From the NCBI GenBank assembly GCA_046349875.1, contig JAXMBN010000036.1:1-54380 (forward strand): a stretch of DNA of 54,380 nt, written 5' to 3'. The translations under genes were made by a program, and so were the position numbers. This document shows, in pieces, positions 1 to 9,135 of this stretch. The DNA comes from JAXMBN01 sp046349875. Lineage in GTDB: Bacteria > Planctomycetota > Planctomycetia > Pirellulales > Pirellulaceae. A model generated the notes under the pieces. It searched no databases. It saw nothing but the letters and a program-made list of their open reading frames with translations, and was not told the origin of the DNA. The first letter of the stretch is position 1. The number at the start of each line of letters is the position of its first letter.

Positions 1-87
1 ACTCGTATCTTAGGATCGCTTTGAGGTATGATCGAATCAGGTCGATCACCTTCTGCCGATCGCGGATGGGTTCTACCGAGGAGTGAG

Positions 88-606
88 ATGATGAAGCGAT
101 ATCAACAGATCTGGGTGGCGATAGCCATCGCGGCTTTCTTGGGTGTGGCGCAGAATCTCTACTACTGGAGTCAATTGCCGGAAACGGTTGCGACCCACTT
201 TGGCATGGATGGTAAGCCGAACCAATGGATGTCGCGAACCGCATCGACCTGTCTCATGATTGGACTGCAGCTTGGCCTCCCTTTGTTCTTGATCGCGGTA
301 ACAGCGGCGACGCGACATTTGCCAGTCTCCTTGGTCAACATTCCCAATCGCGAATATTGGCTTGATCCGATTCGCAAGGATTCGACGCTCGAGTATATGC
401 AGAGCGTGATGGGGTGGATCGCCTTGTCGGTATCGATCTTCATGATGGTCATCGGACATTTGGTCTACCTCGCCAATCTCGAGGGTGGATCGCTCAATTC
501 GATGGCCTTTGGAATCAGTCTGGGTATCTACCTAATCTTGGTTCTATCGCTCGTCGTTCGCATGGTCTTGCGATTTCGCATCTCCCAATCCAAGCTCGCC
601 TCCTGA
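88..606 (+). CDS. DUF1648-domain integral membrane protein
   Basis: Protein of 172 residues with about four hydrophobic segments (roughly residues 8-27, 50-72, 107-128 and 138-160). The signature LPETVATHFGMDGKPNQW at residues 30-47 is the DUF1648 motif found in SdpI-like and related membrane proteins. The start is placed at the double ATG at 88/91, preceded by GAGGAG at 78-83, rather than at the ATG at 28, which would add a polar 20-residue extension. A reading frame entering from outside the window stops at 84-86, one base before this start, so the gene is probably the second gene of an operon whose first gene lies off the left edge. In other bacteria DUF1648 proteins often sit beside small regulators; here that cannot be checked. 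Function unknown; SdpI members give immunity to a killing toxin, but this is not shown for most DUF1648 proteins. Confidence 0.75.
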   Translation: MMKRYQQIWVAIAIAAFLGVAQNLYYWSQLPETVATHFGMDGKPNQWMSRTASTCLMIGLQLGLPLFLIAVTAATRHLPVSLVNIPNREYWLDPIRKDSTLEYMQSVMGWIALSVSIFMMVIGHLVYLANLEGGSLNSMAFGISLGIYLILVLSLVVRMVLRFRISQSKLAS

Positions 607-885
607 CGGGAACGCTCAAACGAATGTTTGAATGTTTTCAGGGAGAACCACGTGTCCGGTGATGTGAAAATTGCAAGCAATTCAATCTCATCGAGTCGAT
701 GGGCTGAAATGCAAGGAATTGTCCAAGCATTCCTCGAAGAATAGGTTGGCAGCCTGGACCAGTTCCTTGAAAGGGAACCGAAGCAGGGCTAGATTGGGAG
801 GGTATTGAAGGATCGCATAGGAGATTTCGGTGAAAAGAAATCGAAGCGATTCTGCTGCGACGACCCCTTGAGGCTCTGCGAATCG

Positions 886-1990
886 ATGTCAAACAATCCT
901 CGCTTTATTATGATCGGCGGCTTTCTCGGCGCGGGGAAGACGACCACTGTGGGTCAACTGGCCAAGCATTATCAATCGCAAGGGTTGCGGGTTGGCATCG
1001 TTACCAATGATCAAGCCACCGACCTAGTCGATACGAATCTGCTTCGAGCTCAGGGGTTTGAAGTGGGCGAAGTGGCAGGCTCTTGTTTCTGTTGCAACTT
1101 TGACGAGTTGACGCGGACGATGGAAGGGTTGAGCGAAGACCAGCGACCAGACGTCATGATTGCTGAGCCCGTGGGGAGTTGCACCGACTTGGTGGCAACC
1201 GTTCTCAGGCCCCTTCAGCAGATTTACGAACAACCGTTTGACATCGCTCCTTATGGTGTGATTCTCAAACCGAGTCATGGCATCAAAATTCTCAAGAAGA
1301 CCGGCAAAGGTGGATTCTCACCTCAAGCCGAATACATCTTCCGAAAGCAAGTGGAGGAAGCGGACTTCGTCATCATCAATCGGATCGACGAGCTAACTCC
1401 CGAAGCTATCCAAGAGTTGCGAGGGCTGTTGCAATCGGAGTATCCTCAGGTTCCCGTTCTTTGCATGTCAGCAACGACGGGGCAGGGGATTGCCGATTTG
1501 ATTCAGTACATTGAAGGACCAGCTCAAGCTGGCGTTCGCGCGATGGAAGTGGATTACGATGTCTACGCAGTAGGGGAAGCCGAATTGGGGTGGCTCAACG
1601 CACAGGTTGCGTTGAAGAGTGCGCAACCATTTGAGCTGGATCCGTTTCTCCTGCGGTTGTTGTCTCACATTCAACATCGATTGCAAGATAAATCGGCAGA
1701 GGTCGCGCATCTCAAGGCCATCGGAATGGAAGATGGTTACCGCGCAGTCGCCAATGGGCTGCAGCGAGTTGTTCCGCAGTTATCGATCGGCAGTCAAGCT
1801 CAAGTGAATCATCTGGATCTTCGTGATCAATGCTCGCGTGGCAATCGACCCCGAGCAATTGACCGAAGTGATCACCGAAGTATTACAAGCGATGAGTCAA
1901 GAAGAGCAGTTGGAGACAACGGTTCGCACCTTGCAAGCGTTCCGGCCGGGACGCCCCGTACCGACTCATCGTATCGTTCATGAATCGTAG
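886..1990 (+). CDS. CobW/G3E-family GTPase (metallochaperone-like), frameshifted near its C-terminus
   Basis: G3E P-loop GTPase of the CobW/HypB/UreG class. The Walker A motif GGFLGAGKTTT is at about residues 11-21, the metal-binding CFCC motif at residues 67-70, and NRID serves as the guanine-specificity motif. CobW-type proteins use GTP hydrolysis to place metal ions (Zn, Co, Ni) into client proteins. The ATG at 886 is chosen because the family N-terminus begins right there; an upstream in-frame start at 805 adds unrelated residues. The frame is lost around 1812-1830: after VNHLD the next frame reads VINARVAIDPEQLTEV and runs to a TAG at 1988-1990, a much better family C-terminus than the open-frame tail to 1983. 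One extra base near 1823 explains it. It lies 23 bases upstream of a Tat-exported Cys-containing binding protein and faces an ArsR gene, so a shared metal role is plausible but inferred. Confidence 0.85.
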
Positions 1991-2013
1991 GCCTACGATA
2001 GGAGTACCGTAAG

Positions 2014-2877
2014 ATGGCAGTTCTCGATCGACGCACCGTGTTGGCAGGCTTGGCTGCACTTCCCTTGTTGGCAAGTGCGCGACCGCTTTTCGCTGTGGAT
2101 CCTTATGGACCAGAGAACGCGGCCATCACGGTGGTCGTCATGGATCCCATGGCTCTGCCGCTCGCTTGCGATTGCGTGCAAGGGTACGCTCAGCGCAAGT
2201 ACGAAGTCTTGGCAGACTACTTGAAGGCTCAGCTTGGGCAATCGGTACGCGTTGTGGGCGGAAACGCTGAAGTTGGATTGCAGTCGCGCGGGACGGGTAA
2301 GAAGACCATCGTGATTGGAAAAGGATTCGGTGGTTCGCCAAGAATCCAAGGGACTGAAGTTGGCCATGCAATCTGTGGCTCAACTCACCGATATGAACGG
2401 TGGTGTATTGCAGCATGGGATCTTTGTGGTCAGTCGCGACAATCCCGCAGCAACCATGCTGGATCTGGATGGCTATCAAATTTTGTGGGGACCCGGATAA
2501 GTGCGATGAAAGTCGGCTGCCCCTAAAGCGAAATTGAAGGAATTGGAAATCGAAACACAGCCTGCCGACGTTTGTGAGACTTGTTCGGTGGCCGCCAAGA
2601 AGTTGTTGGCTATGTCTCCGAATGCGAAAGTTGCGGCGGTTATCAGCAGTTATGCGGAACTCCCTTGGCTGCGCGGAACCATCAAGAAAGGCGATCTTCG
2701 CGTCGTAGGGCGAAGCGATGAGGTTCCGTTCGTCAGTTTATTTGCCGACCAGAACTTTTCGGAATCCGATCGTGAACAACTCCAAAAGCATTGCTTACCG
2801 CAAAGAACTCCAAGGATCTGATGCAGGCCATGGAGACTCGCGATGGCTTCGTGGCTTACGGTTCGAAGAAGAAGTAG
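2014..2877 (+). pseudogene. Tat-exported PhnD-like substrate-binding protein, broken by several single-base indels
   Basis: Begins with a twin-arginine signal (DRRTVLAGLAALPLLASA; R6-R7), followed by a PhnD-like periplasmic binding fold (MDPMALPLACDCVQGYAQ; YEVLADYLKAQLG). Joining three frames gives about 287 residues. The breaks fall at short homopolymers: A-run at 2319-2322 (one A too many; the next frame reads DSVVRQESKGLKL), CCC at 2492-2494 (one C too many), AAA at 2509-2511 (one A short; corrected KCDEKSAAPKAKLKEL), and a single G at 2788 (one short; corrected ALLTAKNSKDLMQAM ... GSKKK, stop at 2875). The indels cancel in number. Unlike usual PhnD proteins it has CDC (residues 52-54), KCDE and CETC (2572-2583), which could bind metal. 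Probably an intact gene with sequence errors, but a decayed gene cannot be excluded. Likely co-transcribed with the upstream CobW gene. Ligand unknown. Confidence 0.75.
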
Positions 2878-2959
2878 GCTACCATCGAGCCGATCAAAAC
2901 TATGGAAAGGGAACGTTCATGGCTTCCAGAGAAAGGATCAGAGATTCCCCACCGCATTT

Positions 2960-3274
2960 CTAGCGGCAGCATCCGAAGTCCAACGTCTTCGCCAACGGCT
3001 TGCTCCGAAGGACTTCGCGGTTGATCTCGTAATAGATGTATTTGCCTTCGCGTTCGGTCGTCACCAGTCCCGCATGAAAAAGAACGCGAAGATGATGAGA
3101 TACGTTGGCGACTTCCAAGCCCAAGATCAGAGCTAAGTCGGTGACCGTAAAGGGACTGGTTCGCAAGGCTCGCATGATCTGCAGGCGATGGGAATCTCCC
3201 AGAGCCTTGAGATACGTCGCGCACGAAGCATCTTCTTTGCGTTGTGTTTTGGAGGACTGCGCCGAGCTAGCCAT
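2960..3274 (-). CDS. ArsR-family winged-helix transcriptional regulator
   Basis: Protein of 104 residues, normal length for ArsR/SmtB regulators. The helix-turn-helix reads LALILGLEVANVSHHLRVL and is followed by the wing GLVTTEREGKYIYYEIN. The family's metal site in helix 3 (ELCVCDL in ArsR) is replaced by FTVTDLALIL without cysteines, but a Cys near the N-terminus (DASCATYL) and a terminal FGCCR could form another effector site. The ATG at 3274 has AGGA about 11 bases upstream. The gene converges on the CobW and PhnD-like genes (stop 2877), leaving 82 bases between them. Members bind operator DNA as dimers and release it on metal binding or redox change; the effector here is unknown. Confidence 0.85.
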   Translation of the reverse strand: MASSAQSSKTQRKEDASCATYLKALGDSHRLQIMRALRTSPFTVTDLALILGLEVANVSHHLRVLFHAGLVTTEREGKYIYYEINREVLRSKPLAKTLDFGCCR

Positions 3275-3404
3275 GGTGTGTTGGTCCTGATTGGAAAGTC
3301 CAACTCATTATGATCACGATCAACCGTATGCAGCAAGACTGTCATGGTTGGTTGTATCAGAATGTGGCTAGCAGGGAGCGCATGTGCTTTGGGAGCAAGT
3401 ACTC

Positions 3405-5149
3405 TCAATGATGGAAAGTACAAGCGAATGGTTCAGAGACCTGAAGGTTACGAAAGCCTTTTTGGGGATCGAAAAAACCCGCCGGGGATACGAAGAACCT
3501 CTGGGACTGGAGCCGACTAGGCTTCGCGAGTTGTACGCGAGCCGTGTCGGTGAATTTTCCGATCTCCATATGGGCACCACCGATGACGGCGAAGGAGCGA
3601 TCATCATCGATGGGAAGGATGCGATGAAAGAATCGCCCTGTTGGAGGTAGCCCAGTAGATCCCAATCGCATCGATCGGAGTTCCATACTTGGATCGAACC
3701 ATCCATCGTCGTGACGATGATGCGATCTCCCACTTGGCAAGCCGAGGCACCGAACCCATTCATCGGGCTTCCGATCAAGGATCCTACTTGGGTCCATTCG
3801 TTCTTATCGATGGCAAATCGATAGACCGCCGTCGTCGGTCCACCTTGCGATGTCATTCCTCCGATAGCAAGAAGATGTTTTCCATCGGCCACCAAGGCGA
3901 TCGCTCTGCGTTGCAAAGGTGGGTGATGCAATCGCTTGCCAACCAGTCTCGGTGTGATTCAGGTCGAGTTTCCAAGCGGTATCGAGCCAGCGAGCATTCT
4001 TAGAGTCGCCTGATAATGTCCAGCCGCCCAACACATACAAATGATGATCGACCACGACAGCATCCATCGAAGAACGCGGTTCCGGAAGTGAGGGTAGATC
4101 TTGCCAACGATGGTGTTCCAGATCCCATGCCTGACCTTGTTTTGCGAGACCAGTCGGGCTGGTTCGCCCGATAGTGCTTCTGAGCTGTAAAGCCACCGAC
4201 CAAGATGATCTGCGAGCCATCGTGACCAAGCCATTGCCTTGCACACGCGGTCCTTCGGCAATCGCTTTCCACGAAGCGAGTTCTTTGGAGTCGCAGGCGA
4301 AGAGTTGATTGCATTGCTCATCATGCATAAGAATGTTTCAATCGGTATGACCTCCATAGACATACTCAATGGGAAGTATGACGCGTTGCACCAAAGCTAG
4401 TCAATGCCAAGGGAAGTGCAGGGAGAGTCGTTGTGTCTTGCGACACGATGGTTGCTGATGGCGCCCGTGGGACGCGCACACAAAAGGTTGTATGGTGTCG
4501 AACCGAGGCATATTCTTCTCCTTTCCCACGTTCCTTGTCGATCGAAGGTCTTGGCGACCCGGAAGCTCACGACGCCGGAGACGGGCGTTTCGAAACGGTA
4601 ACGCCCCGATTCGTCGGTGGCAAACTGCTTCGATCCCTCTGAAGTGTTCGCGTGGACTTCGAGATGCGCGGTCGGTTTGCCGTCTTCGAAGAATGCAAGT
4701 TCGAGTTGTTTACCGTCCCACAGGGGTTCGACCGAAAGGCCTTGCGCAGGCAAACGCACGCGAAGCGCATCAGACGTCTCTGGTGGTTGACATTGGACGG
4801 CCTTGGCCGAATAAACAAGCAAGAACGATTCGGAGCGTTTGAGGACGCCGTAGGTATGCGTCAATTCCCAAGCACCTGCACCGGGTACCGTGCATGTCAA
4901 ACCATCTTTGGCTTCATTCCACTTCCATGCTGTTGGCTTTTGAGGTTTCGTGCCGAGGATGGGAGTGACGGGAACGTCGAGCCATCGGGCAAAATAGCTT
5001 GGATCATCGGGTTGTGGTCCTTCTCCAAAAAAGAGTTGGACGCGATTGGCAGAGTCGTTCATGGGAACGAGCCAAGGAAAATGCGCCAGAGCGCGCGAAG
5101 TGTTCCCAAGGAACAGCAAAAGAGCCATCAACCAAAACTGTGTACGCAT
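3405..5149 (-). pseudogene. DUF4198 plus kelch-repeat (galactose-oxidase-like propeller) protein, multiply frameshifted
   Basis: The first part starts at ATG 5149 (AAGGGA upstream) with a signal peptide (MRTQFWLMALLLFLGNTSRALA) and a DUF4198-type beta domain (HFPWLVPMNDSANRVQLFFGE; GVVSFRVAKTFD). One extra base in TTT 4522-4524 breaks the frame; corrected it reads GTWEGEEYASVRHHTTFCV, then LPLALTSFGAT, the usual lead-in to a planctomycete kelch domain. Kelch blades follow in shifting frames: YVYGGHT (about 4350), ILVGGFTAQKHYRA, WQDLPSLPEPRSSMDAVVV, LYVLGGW, RRAIALVADGKHLLAIGG, MNGFGASACQVGDRIIVTT, FHRILPIDDDRSFAVIGG. At least seven indels are needed. The whole is best read as one secreted protein of roughly 560-580 residues, not two genes. 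Third gene of the operon with the lipoprotein (58 bases upstream) and the DUF1559 gene. Function unknown; DUF4198 domains occur in periplasmic metal-related proteins. The 3' end at 3405 is uncertain. Confidence 0.65.
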
Positions 5150-5207
5150 CGAACAAATCCCTTGAAGGAAAAACGGTGAATGGAAGTTTAGAAGCCGACC
5201 CTGCCCT

Positions 5208-5633
5208 TTAAGGTTTGGGGCGTGAGTTAAGATCGAAGCGAAGCGGCTTCGAATCATTGGGAATGCGAACCGTAAGGCCGCTCGGTTTGGAATAGCGTTG
5301 AGGAAGTTTGGCTCCTGCTTTGCCGAGCTTGGGGTGAGCGTGTCTTGCTTCCTCGAAGTCTGGTTGCATCGACGAAAACAACACATCGAACTCGCCTGCA
5401 ACAGCGCCAACCTCGGAAGGAATCGCAAACCTGCCTCGCTCGATCGTTCCGCTTACTCGTGCCGCATCGGGAGAACGAGGTACCAGCAAGATGGTGGTTT
5501 GATCCAAGGGTTTACCATCGAGCGTGACTTCGCCTTCGATTCCGTAACGAGGTGTTGGTGGTTTACATCCGCTGCATAGGGTTAGAAGCAGTAAAGCTCC
5601 TAGAAGGATTCGATTAAGGAAAGGTGACATCAT
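5208..5633 (-). CDS. Small lipoprotein with carboxypeptidase-regulatory-like (transthyretin-like) domain
   Basis: Protein of about 141 residues. It has a lipoprotein signal ending in the lipobox LCSGC, then one beta-sandwich domain beginning YGIEGEVTLDGKPLDQTTILLVP, which is the planctomycete form of the carboxypeptidase regulatory domain. The ATG-ATG at 5633/5630 lies inside the corrected 3' end of the DUF1559 gene (its restored stop is at 5614), so translation is probably coupled. It is followed after 58 bases by the DUF4198-kelch gene. This trio is a common planctomycete surface-protein arrangement. Predicted to be anchored in a membrane facing the periplasm; no enzymatic residues seen. 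Confidence 0.8.
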   Translation of the reverse strand: MMSPFLNRILLGALLLLTLCSGCKPPTPRYGIEGEVTLDGKPLDQTTILLVPRSPDAARVSGTIERGRFAIPSEVGAVAGEFDVLFSSMQPDFEEARHAHPKLGKAGAKLPQRYSKPSGLTVRIPNDSKPLRFDLNSRPKP

Positions 5634-6514
5634 CGATGACCTCCCCACCATCTCGCGTTGAAAGGGCCTTGATCAAAGTCTCGGGAAGATTCTGACTCAT
5701 CAGGCGAATTCCATCGGCCAGCATGAACTGGAAGTCCACCCACGTGCATGCTGGTGTATCCACCGACGTTGGGCATCCGATGAACATTCAGAGGATAGAG
5801 AGTCGTTCCCATGGCGATGCGGGGATAGCCTACACACCATCGGGCTGTGCCATAGCGAGGTGTATTGGCCAAGGGGCCTGCATTGGAAGGCCATAGGTAG
5901 TCTTTGAAATCGTAGGTGGTTTCTCCAACGGCAAGCGTATTGGATGTACCATCGAGAATATCGCGAAATCCTAGATGCTTGTTGGCATATCCATGGTCCG
6001 GCCAGTTCAAGCCGAATAGCCCGTCGCATTGGGGCATGTAGTCATCTGTCCCTTCGTGAAGCAAGTAGCTGGAGGGATCGCCAATTTCCAGCGGTGAACC
6101 ACTGGAAGTGAGTGTCATGTTGGGAACGTCACGTGGCAACGTCATCGATGGGCAGAGAAACGTAGGGATCCTTTGCCGCGTGACAGCCACATTCGTAGGA
6201 TGGGTATAGTTCAATGAAAAGTCGTACGACTGAAAGGTGCCGTTCTGTTCCAAATGCGGAAGGATGGAAACAAAACCACTGATGAAGTTGCTTTGAATCG
6301 ACCCTGCAGGAAATCGTCGATAGGCCGACTCATAGTTGTGAATCGCTAAGCCAATCTGCTTAAGATTGTTGGAGCAACTCATGCGTCGAGCCGCTTCGCG
6401 AGCACTTTGGACTGCTGGAAGAAGCAGGCCAACCAGGATGCCAATAATGGCGATGACCACCAGAAGTTCGACCAGCGTAAAGGCTGTTCGAATACGAACG
6501 ACAGAGCGTTGCAT
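5614..6514 (-). CDS. DUF1559 protein with type IV prepilin-like N-terminus, frameshifted near C-terminus
   Basis: The N-terminus RTAFTLVELLVVIAIIGILVGLLLPAVQSAREAARR is a type III (prepilin) signal followed by the long hydrophobic helix; SCSNNLKQIGLAIHNYES is the DUF1559 core. Length is about 300 residues, normal for this very expanded planctomycete family. The frame is lost near 5735-5742: after YTSMHVG the next frame gives FQFMLADGIRLMSQNLPETL and KALSTRDGGEVIDD, the standard family ending, with TAA at 5614-5616. The uncorrected frame would run to 5630 and loses this conserved end. One extra G on the coding strand (CC/CCC on the plus strand) explains it. First gene of the operon with the lipoprotein and DUF4198-kelch genes. 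Function unknown; DUF1559 proteins are thought to be pseudopilin-like secreted or surface proteins. Confidence 0.85.
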
Positions 6515-6844
6515 CGTATTTCACTCACTCACTAGAAACCGTACGATCGGATAGGCGATCTCTGAGTCACCCCGCCAAGGGTGATCAGTACGTGGCTAGC
6601 TGGGTGGTGAGACGGTCCTTGTGAAGATGGAGCCGTTTCCGAAATACCTGGCGTGCTGCGTTCAATAAGCCGTTTTTGCTTATTGAGAATCTGTCTCAAC
6701 ATTCTTGGCATGGCGTAACCGATTGTCAAGAGCAGGATTCTGGGCCATAAAAGGATTCCCGCCCCGAGAACTCGCCCCCAAGATTGCGCCACTGATTTCT
6801 TCGAAGGTAAGCAGTGCGCCTCCGTATTGTTTGAGAGGTTATTG
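6515..6844. other. Divergent intergenic region
   Basis: This 330-base gap separates the start of the DUF1559 operon (minus strand) from the GDPD-papain gene (plus strand), so it should hold both promoters. A minus-strand open frame of 115 codons covers most of it, but it lacks a convincing start and ribosome site and overlaps the 5' end of the opposite gene. I see no convincing promoter or repeat. Confidence 0.4.
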
Positions 6845-8296
6845 ATGATCCCAAAATTGATGCTGGGAATCGTTTTCACGTTGGTCTCGATCCCGACGAC
6901 GGTCTATTCCGAGTTACCACAACGAGGCGTGTGCGCGCATCGCGGCGCTTCCAAAACGCATCCAGAGAATACACTCCCTGCACTTCGCGAGGCGGTTCGC
7001 TTGGGAGCATCGATGATCGAGTTTGATGTGCAGTTAACTCGCGATGGAACGCTCGTTCTCATGCATGATACCACTGTCGATCGCACGACCAATGGTCATG
7101 GCAAGGTCTCGGAGCTCGATTGGAAAGAACTTCGAAAGCTCGACGCGGGTTCTTGGAAAGGGAAAGCATTTGAAGGGGTTACCATTCCCAATTTCGAAGA
7201 GGCCCTGGCGGTTCTTCCTCGCGATATATGGCTCAATTGCCATCTCAAAGGAGGAGCGGAAGTCGGTAAGAAAGCGGCCGAGACATTAGCGAAAACGAAT
7301 CGATTGCATCAAGCATTTCTGGCAGCAGAATCCGAGGCCGCGCGAGGTGCGAAGGAAGCGGTACCCAATGTCATGATTTGCAATATGGATCGCCAATCGG
7401 ATACGGTTGCTTATGCTCAGGCTACGTTGGCCATGGGAGCGTCCTTCATTCAATTGCGAGGCCAAGGCGAGATACCTCGCGATGCCATTCGAGTTTTGCA
7501 AGGTTCGAACGTTCGAATCAATTACTATCACGATGAATCACCCGAAGGATTGCGTCGCCTATGGGATGCTGGGGTCCATTTTCCACTCGTCGATGATTTG
7601 GAATCAGCTTTAGGACATGCTCGCGCTTATGGCTTGGAGGTTCCAGCTCCTCAATCCAATGTGCAGTCCCTCTTGCCAAAGAAAGTCGACTTGCGAACCC
7701 ATTACGATCGATGGAAGATGCCACCTCGATCGCAAGGGCAAAGGAATACCTGTTCTGTTTTCGTAACCGTCGGCGCGTTCGAGTATGCCCTCTCCCGCAA
7801 GCTCGATCGTGCCGTTCCGCTGAGTGTGGAGTATGCGAATTGGGCCTGCAATCGAATAATCAACAATCCATCGGTCGATCGAGGTCAGTTCTTTCACGAT
7901 TTGTTGCGCGGGTATGAACGCTATGGCATGTGTCTCGAAACATTGATGCCCTACGAAGATCGATTTCAGAATACCAAGCCAACCGAAGAAGCACGCGCGG
8001 ATGCTCAAGAGCGCAAGAAGCTTCCGTTTCAGGTGCATTGGATCAAGCCATGGTCGAAATCCTCGCAGGTATCGGATGACCAGATGGAAGCTATCTACCA
8101 AACCTTGGCAGCAGGATGGCCCGTGTGCGCGGGATCGGACCATAGCCGTTTGTTAGTTGGGTACGAGTTCGATGAGAGTCTACCCGGCGGAGGTCGATTG
8201 ATCACGCGCGATTCCGGGCTAGGGTCCTATTCGGAAGTGAGCATCGAATGGGGCAAGACACATTTCTATGATTTGTTTTGGGTGGGACTGGATTAA
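6845..8296 (+). CDS. Secreted glycerophosphodiester phosphodiesterase fused to a papain-like (C1) domain
   Basis: Protein of 483 residues with a signal peptide (residues 1-22). Residues 24-260 form a GDPD barrel: AHRGAS with H32-R33, E59 and D61 (IEFDVQLTRDG), and H74 (MHD), the catalytic and metal residues of glycerophosphodiesterases, which split glycerophosphodiesters into glycerol-3-phosphate and an alcohol. Residues 280-483 resemble a papain-like protease: SQGQRNTCSVFVTVGAFEYAL puts the nucleophile at C303, and H433 in SDHSRLLVGYE fits the catalytic His. The usual Asn of NSWG is D456 (TRDSGLG). The start at ATG 6845 has GAGAGG at 6833-6838; the TTG at 6827 is unlikely. Stands alone on the plus strand. 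Predicted periplasmic or extracellular; whether the protease half is active is open. Confidence 0.85.
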   Translation: MIPKLMLGIVFTLVSIPTTVYSELPQRGVCAHRGASKTHPENTLPALREAVRLGASMIEFDVQLTRDGTLVLMHDTTVDRTTNGHGKVSELDWKELRKLDAGSWKGKAFEGVTIPNFEEALAVLPRDIWLNCHLKGGAEVGKKAAETLAKTNRLHQAFLAAESEAARGAKEAVPNVMICNMDRQSDTVAYAQATLAMGASFIQLRGQGEIPRDAIRVLQGSNVRINYYHDESPEGLRRLWDAGVHFPLVDDLESALGHARAYGLEVPAPQSNVQSLLPKKVDLRTHYDRWKMPPRSQGQRNTCSVFVTVGAFEYALSRKLDRAVPLSVEYANWACNRIINNPSVDRGQFFHDLLRGYERYGMCLETLMPYEDRFQNTKPTEEARADAQERKKLPFQVHWIKPWSKSSQVSDDQMEAIYQTLAAGWPVCAGSDHSRLLVGYEFDESLPGGGRLITRDSGLGSYSEVSIEWGKTHFYDLFWVGLD

Positions 8297-8422
8297 TACG
8301 ACGAATTGCACGCAGGAAAGATCCCTTCTCCCACGTGCAACTCGTACCACCCTTCCCAATCCTTTGGCGGTCTCTTGAAATCTTTACATAGTTCGGATCG
8401 ATCTTAAATCGATCCCTTGTTT

Positions 8423-9085
8423 TTACCTTCGACCGCGACCCGGGCCTTGCTCATTGCCTGGAAACGAAGGTGGAGGTCCCATCGGTGGTTCTCCTTGAGG
8501 ACCGCGTTCCAGCTGAGCCTTTTGCTCTGCCGTAAGGATCTTCGCAAGTTGCTCATCGACCGTCGCTTGAAGCTTGCCGAGTGCCTGCTTTTGCGATGAC
8601 GTCAATTGAAGTTCGTCTTGTAGAAAATCAGGAAGAACGGTTCCAGGTTTCATACCCGGCCCAAATCCTGCACCCATACGTCCCATGCCACCAGGCCCCA
8701 TGCCACCAGGTCCCATGCCACCAGGTCCCATGCCACGTGCTCCTGTTCCTCCACCTCGAGCACCTTTGGTAGATTCGCGACTATTGCGTTCTTTAGAAAA
8801 AGCCGCTTCGAGTTCAGCTCGCGTTACGCGTTTGTCCTTGTTGGTATCGGCGCGTTGGAGGAGCGAATCCAGCCGACTATCGTTGACTTCTTCTTGCGTG
8901 ATCGCCCCATCTTCATCGGCATCTTTGGCCATCAGACGCTCAACGGTCGATGCATTGCCTTCGTCGGAAAGAGGCTGTTGAGGCCTCCCTTGACCATTTC
9001 GATTTCGTTCGGGAGGTTGCCCCAAGCATGGAGATATTAGAAGCGTTCCCAAGAACATTAAAGCAAACCCTTTGCGTTTCATCAT
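8423..9085 (-). CDS. Secreted EF-hand protein with PGGMG repeats
   Basis: Protein of 220 residues with a signal peptide (FALMFLGTLLISPCLG). Two EF-hand loops follow: DADEDGAITQEE (about residues 55-66) and DTNKDKRVTRAE (79-90), each with acidic residues at positions 1, 3, 5 and 12 or close to it, so calcium binding is likely. Then comes a low-complexity stretch of repeated GMGPG units and a helical C-terminal segment (TSSQKQALGKLQATVDEQLAKILTAEQ) that resembles the Spy/LTXXQ-like or planctomycete EF-hand tail, ending in a Pro/Gly/Arg-rich end. Monocistronic, convergent with the GDPD-papain gene. Predicted to be periplasmic; partner unknown. Confidence 0.8.
   Translation of the reverse strand: MMKRKGFALMFLGTLLISPCLGQPPERNRNGQGRPQQPLSDEGNASTVERLMAKDADEDGAITQEEVNDSRLDSLLQRADTNKDKRVTRAELEAAFSKERNSRESTKGARGGGTGARGMGPGGMGPGGMGPGGMGRMGAGFGPGMKPGTVLPDFLQDELQLTSSQKQALGKLQATVDEQLAKILTAEQKAQLERGPQGEPPMGPPPSFPGNEQGPGRGRR
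8685..8740 (-). repeat. In-frame 15-base tandem repeat coding GMGPG
   Basis: About three to four copies of a 15-base unit (plus strand catgccaccaggtcc) inside the EF-hand gene encode Met- and Gly-rich pentapeptides. The unit length keeps the frame, so copy number can change without breaking the protein. Confidence 0.8.
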
Positions 9086-9135
9086 GATCTTTCTCTATGC
9101 AGAAGTGTTTTTTTGTTGAAATGGTTGAATATGGC

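Noticed and set aside
3..86. End of a gene entering from the left edge, stop at 84-86
   Set aside because: Only 27 codons are visible and another frame stops at 22-24, so the product cannot be judged; mentioned only as operon context.
6532..6879. 115-codon minus-strand frame before the DUF1559 gene
   Set aside because: It overlaps the start of the divergent GDPD-papain gene and has no convincing start or ribosome site; the hydrophobic stretch alone is weak evidence.
8306..8340. Inverted repeat TTGCACG ... CGTGCAA after the GDPD-papain gene
   Set aside because: Short arms, 21-base loop and no T run; likely chance.
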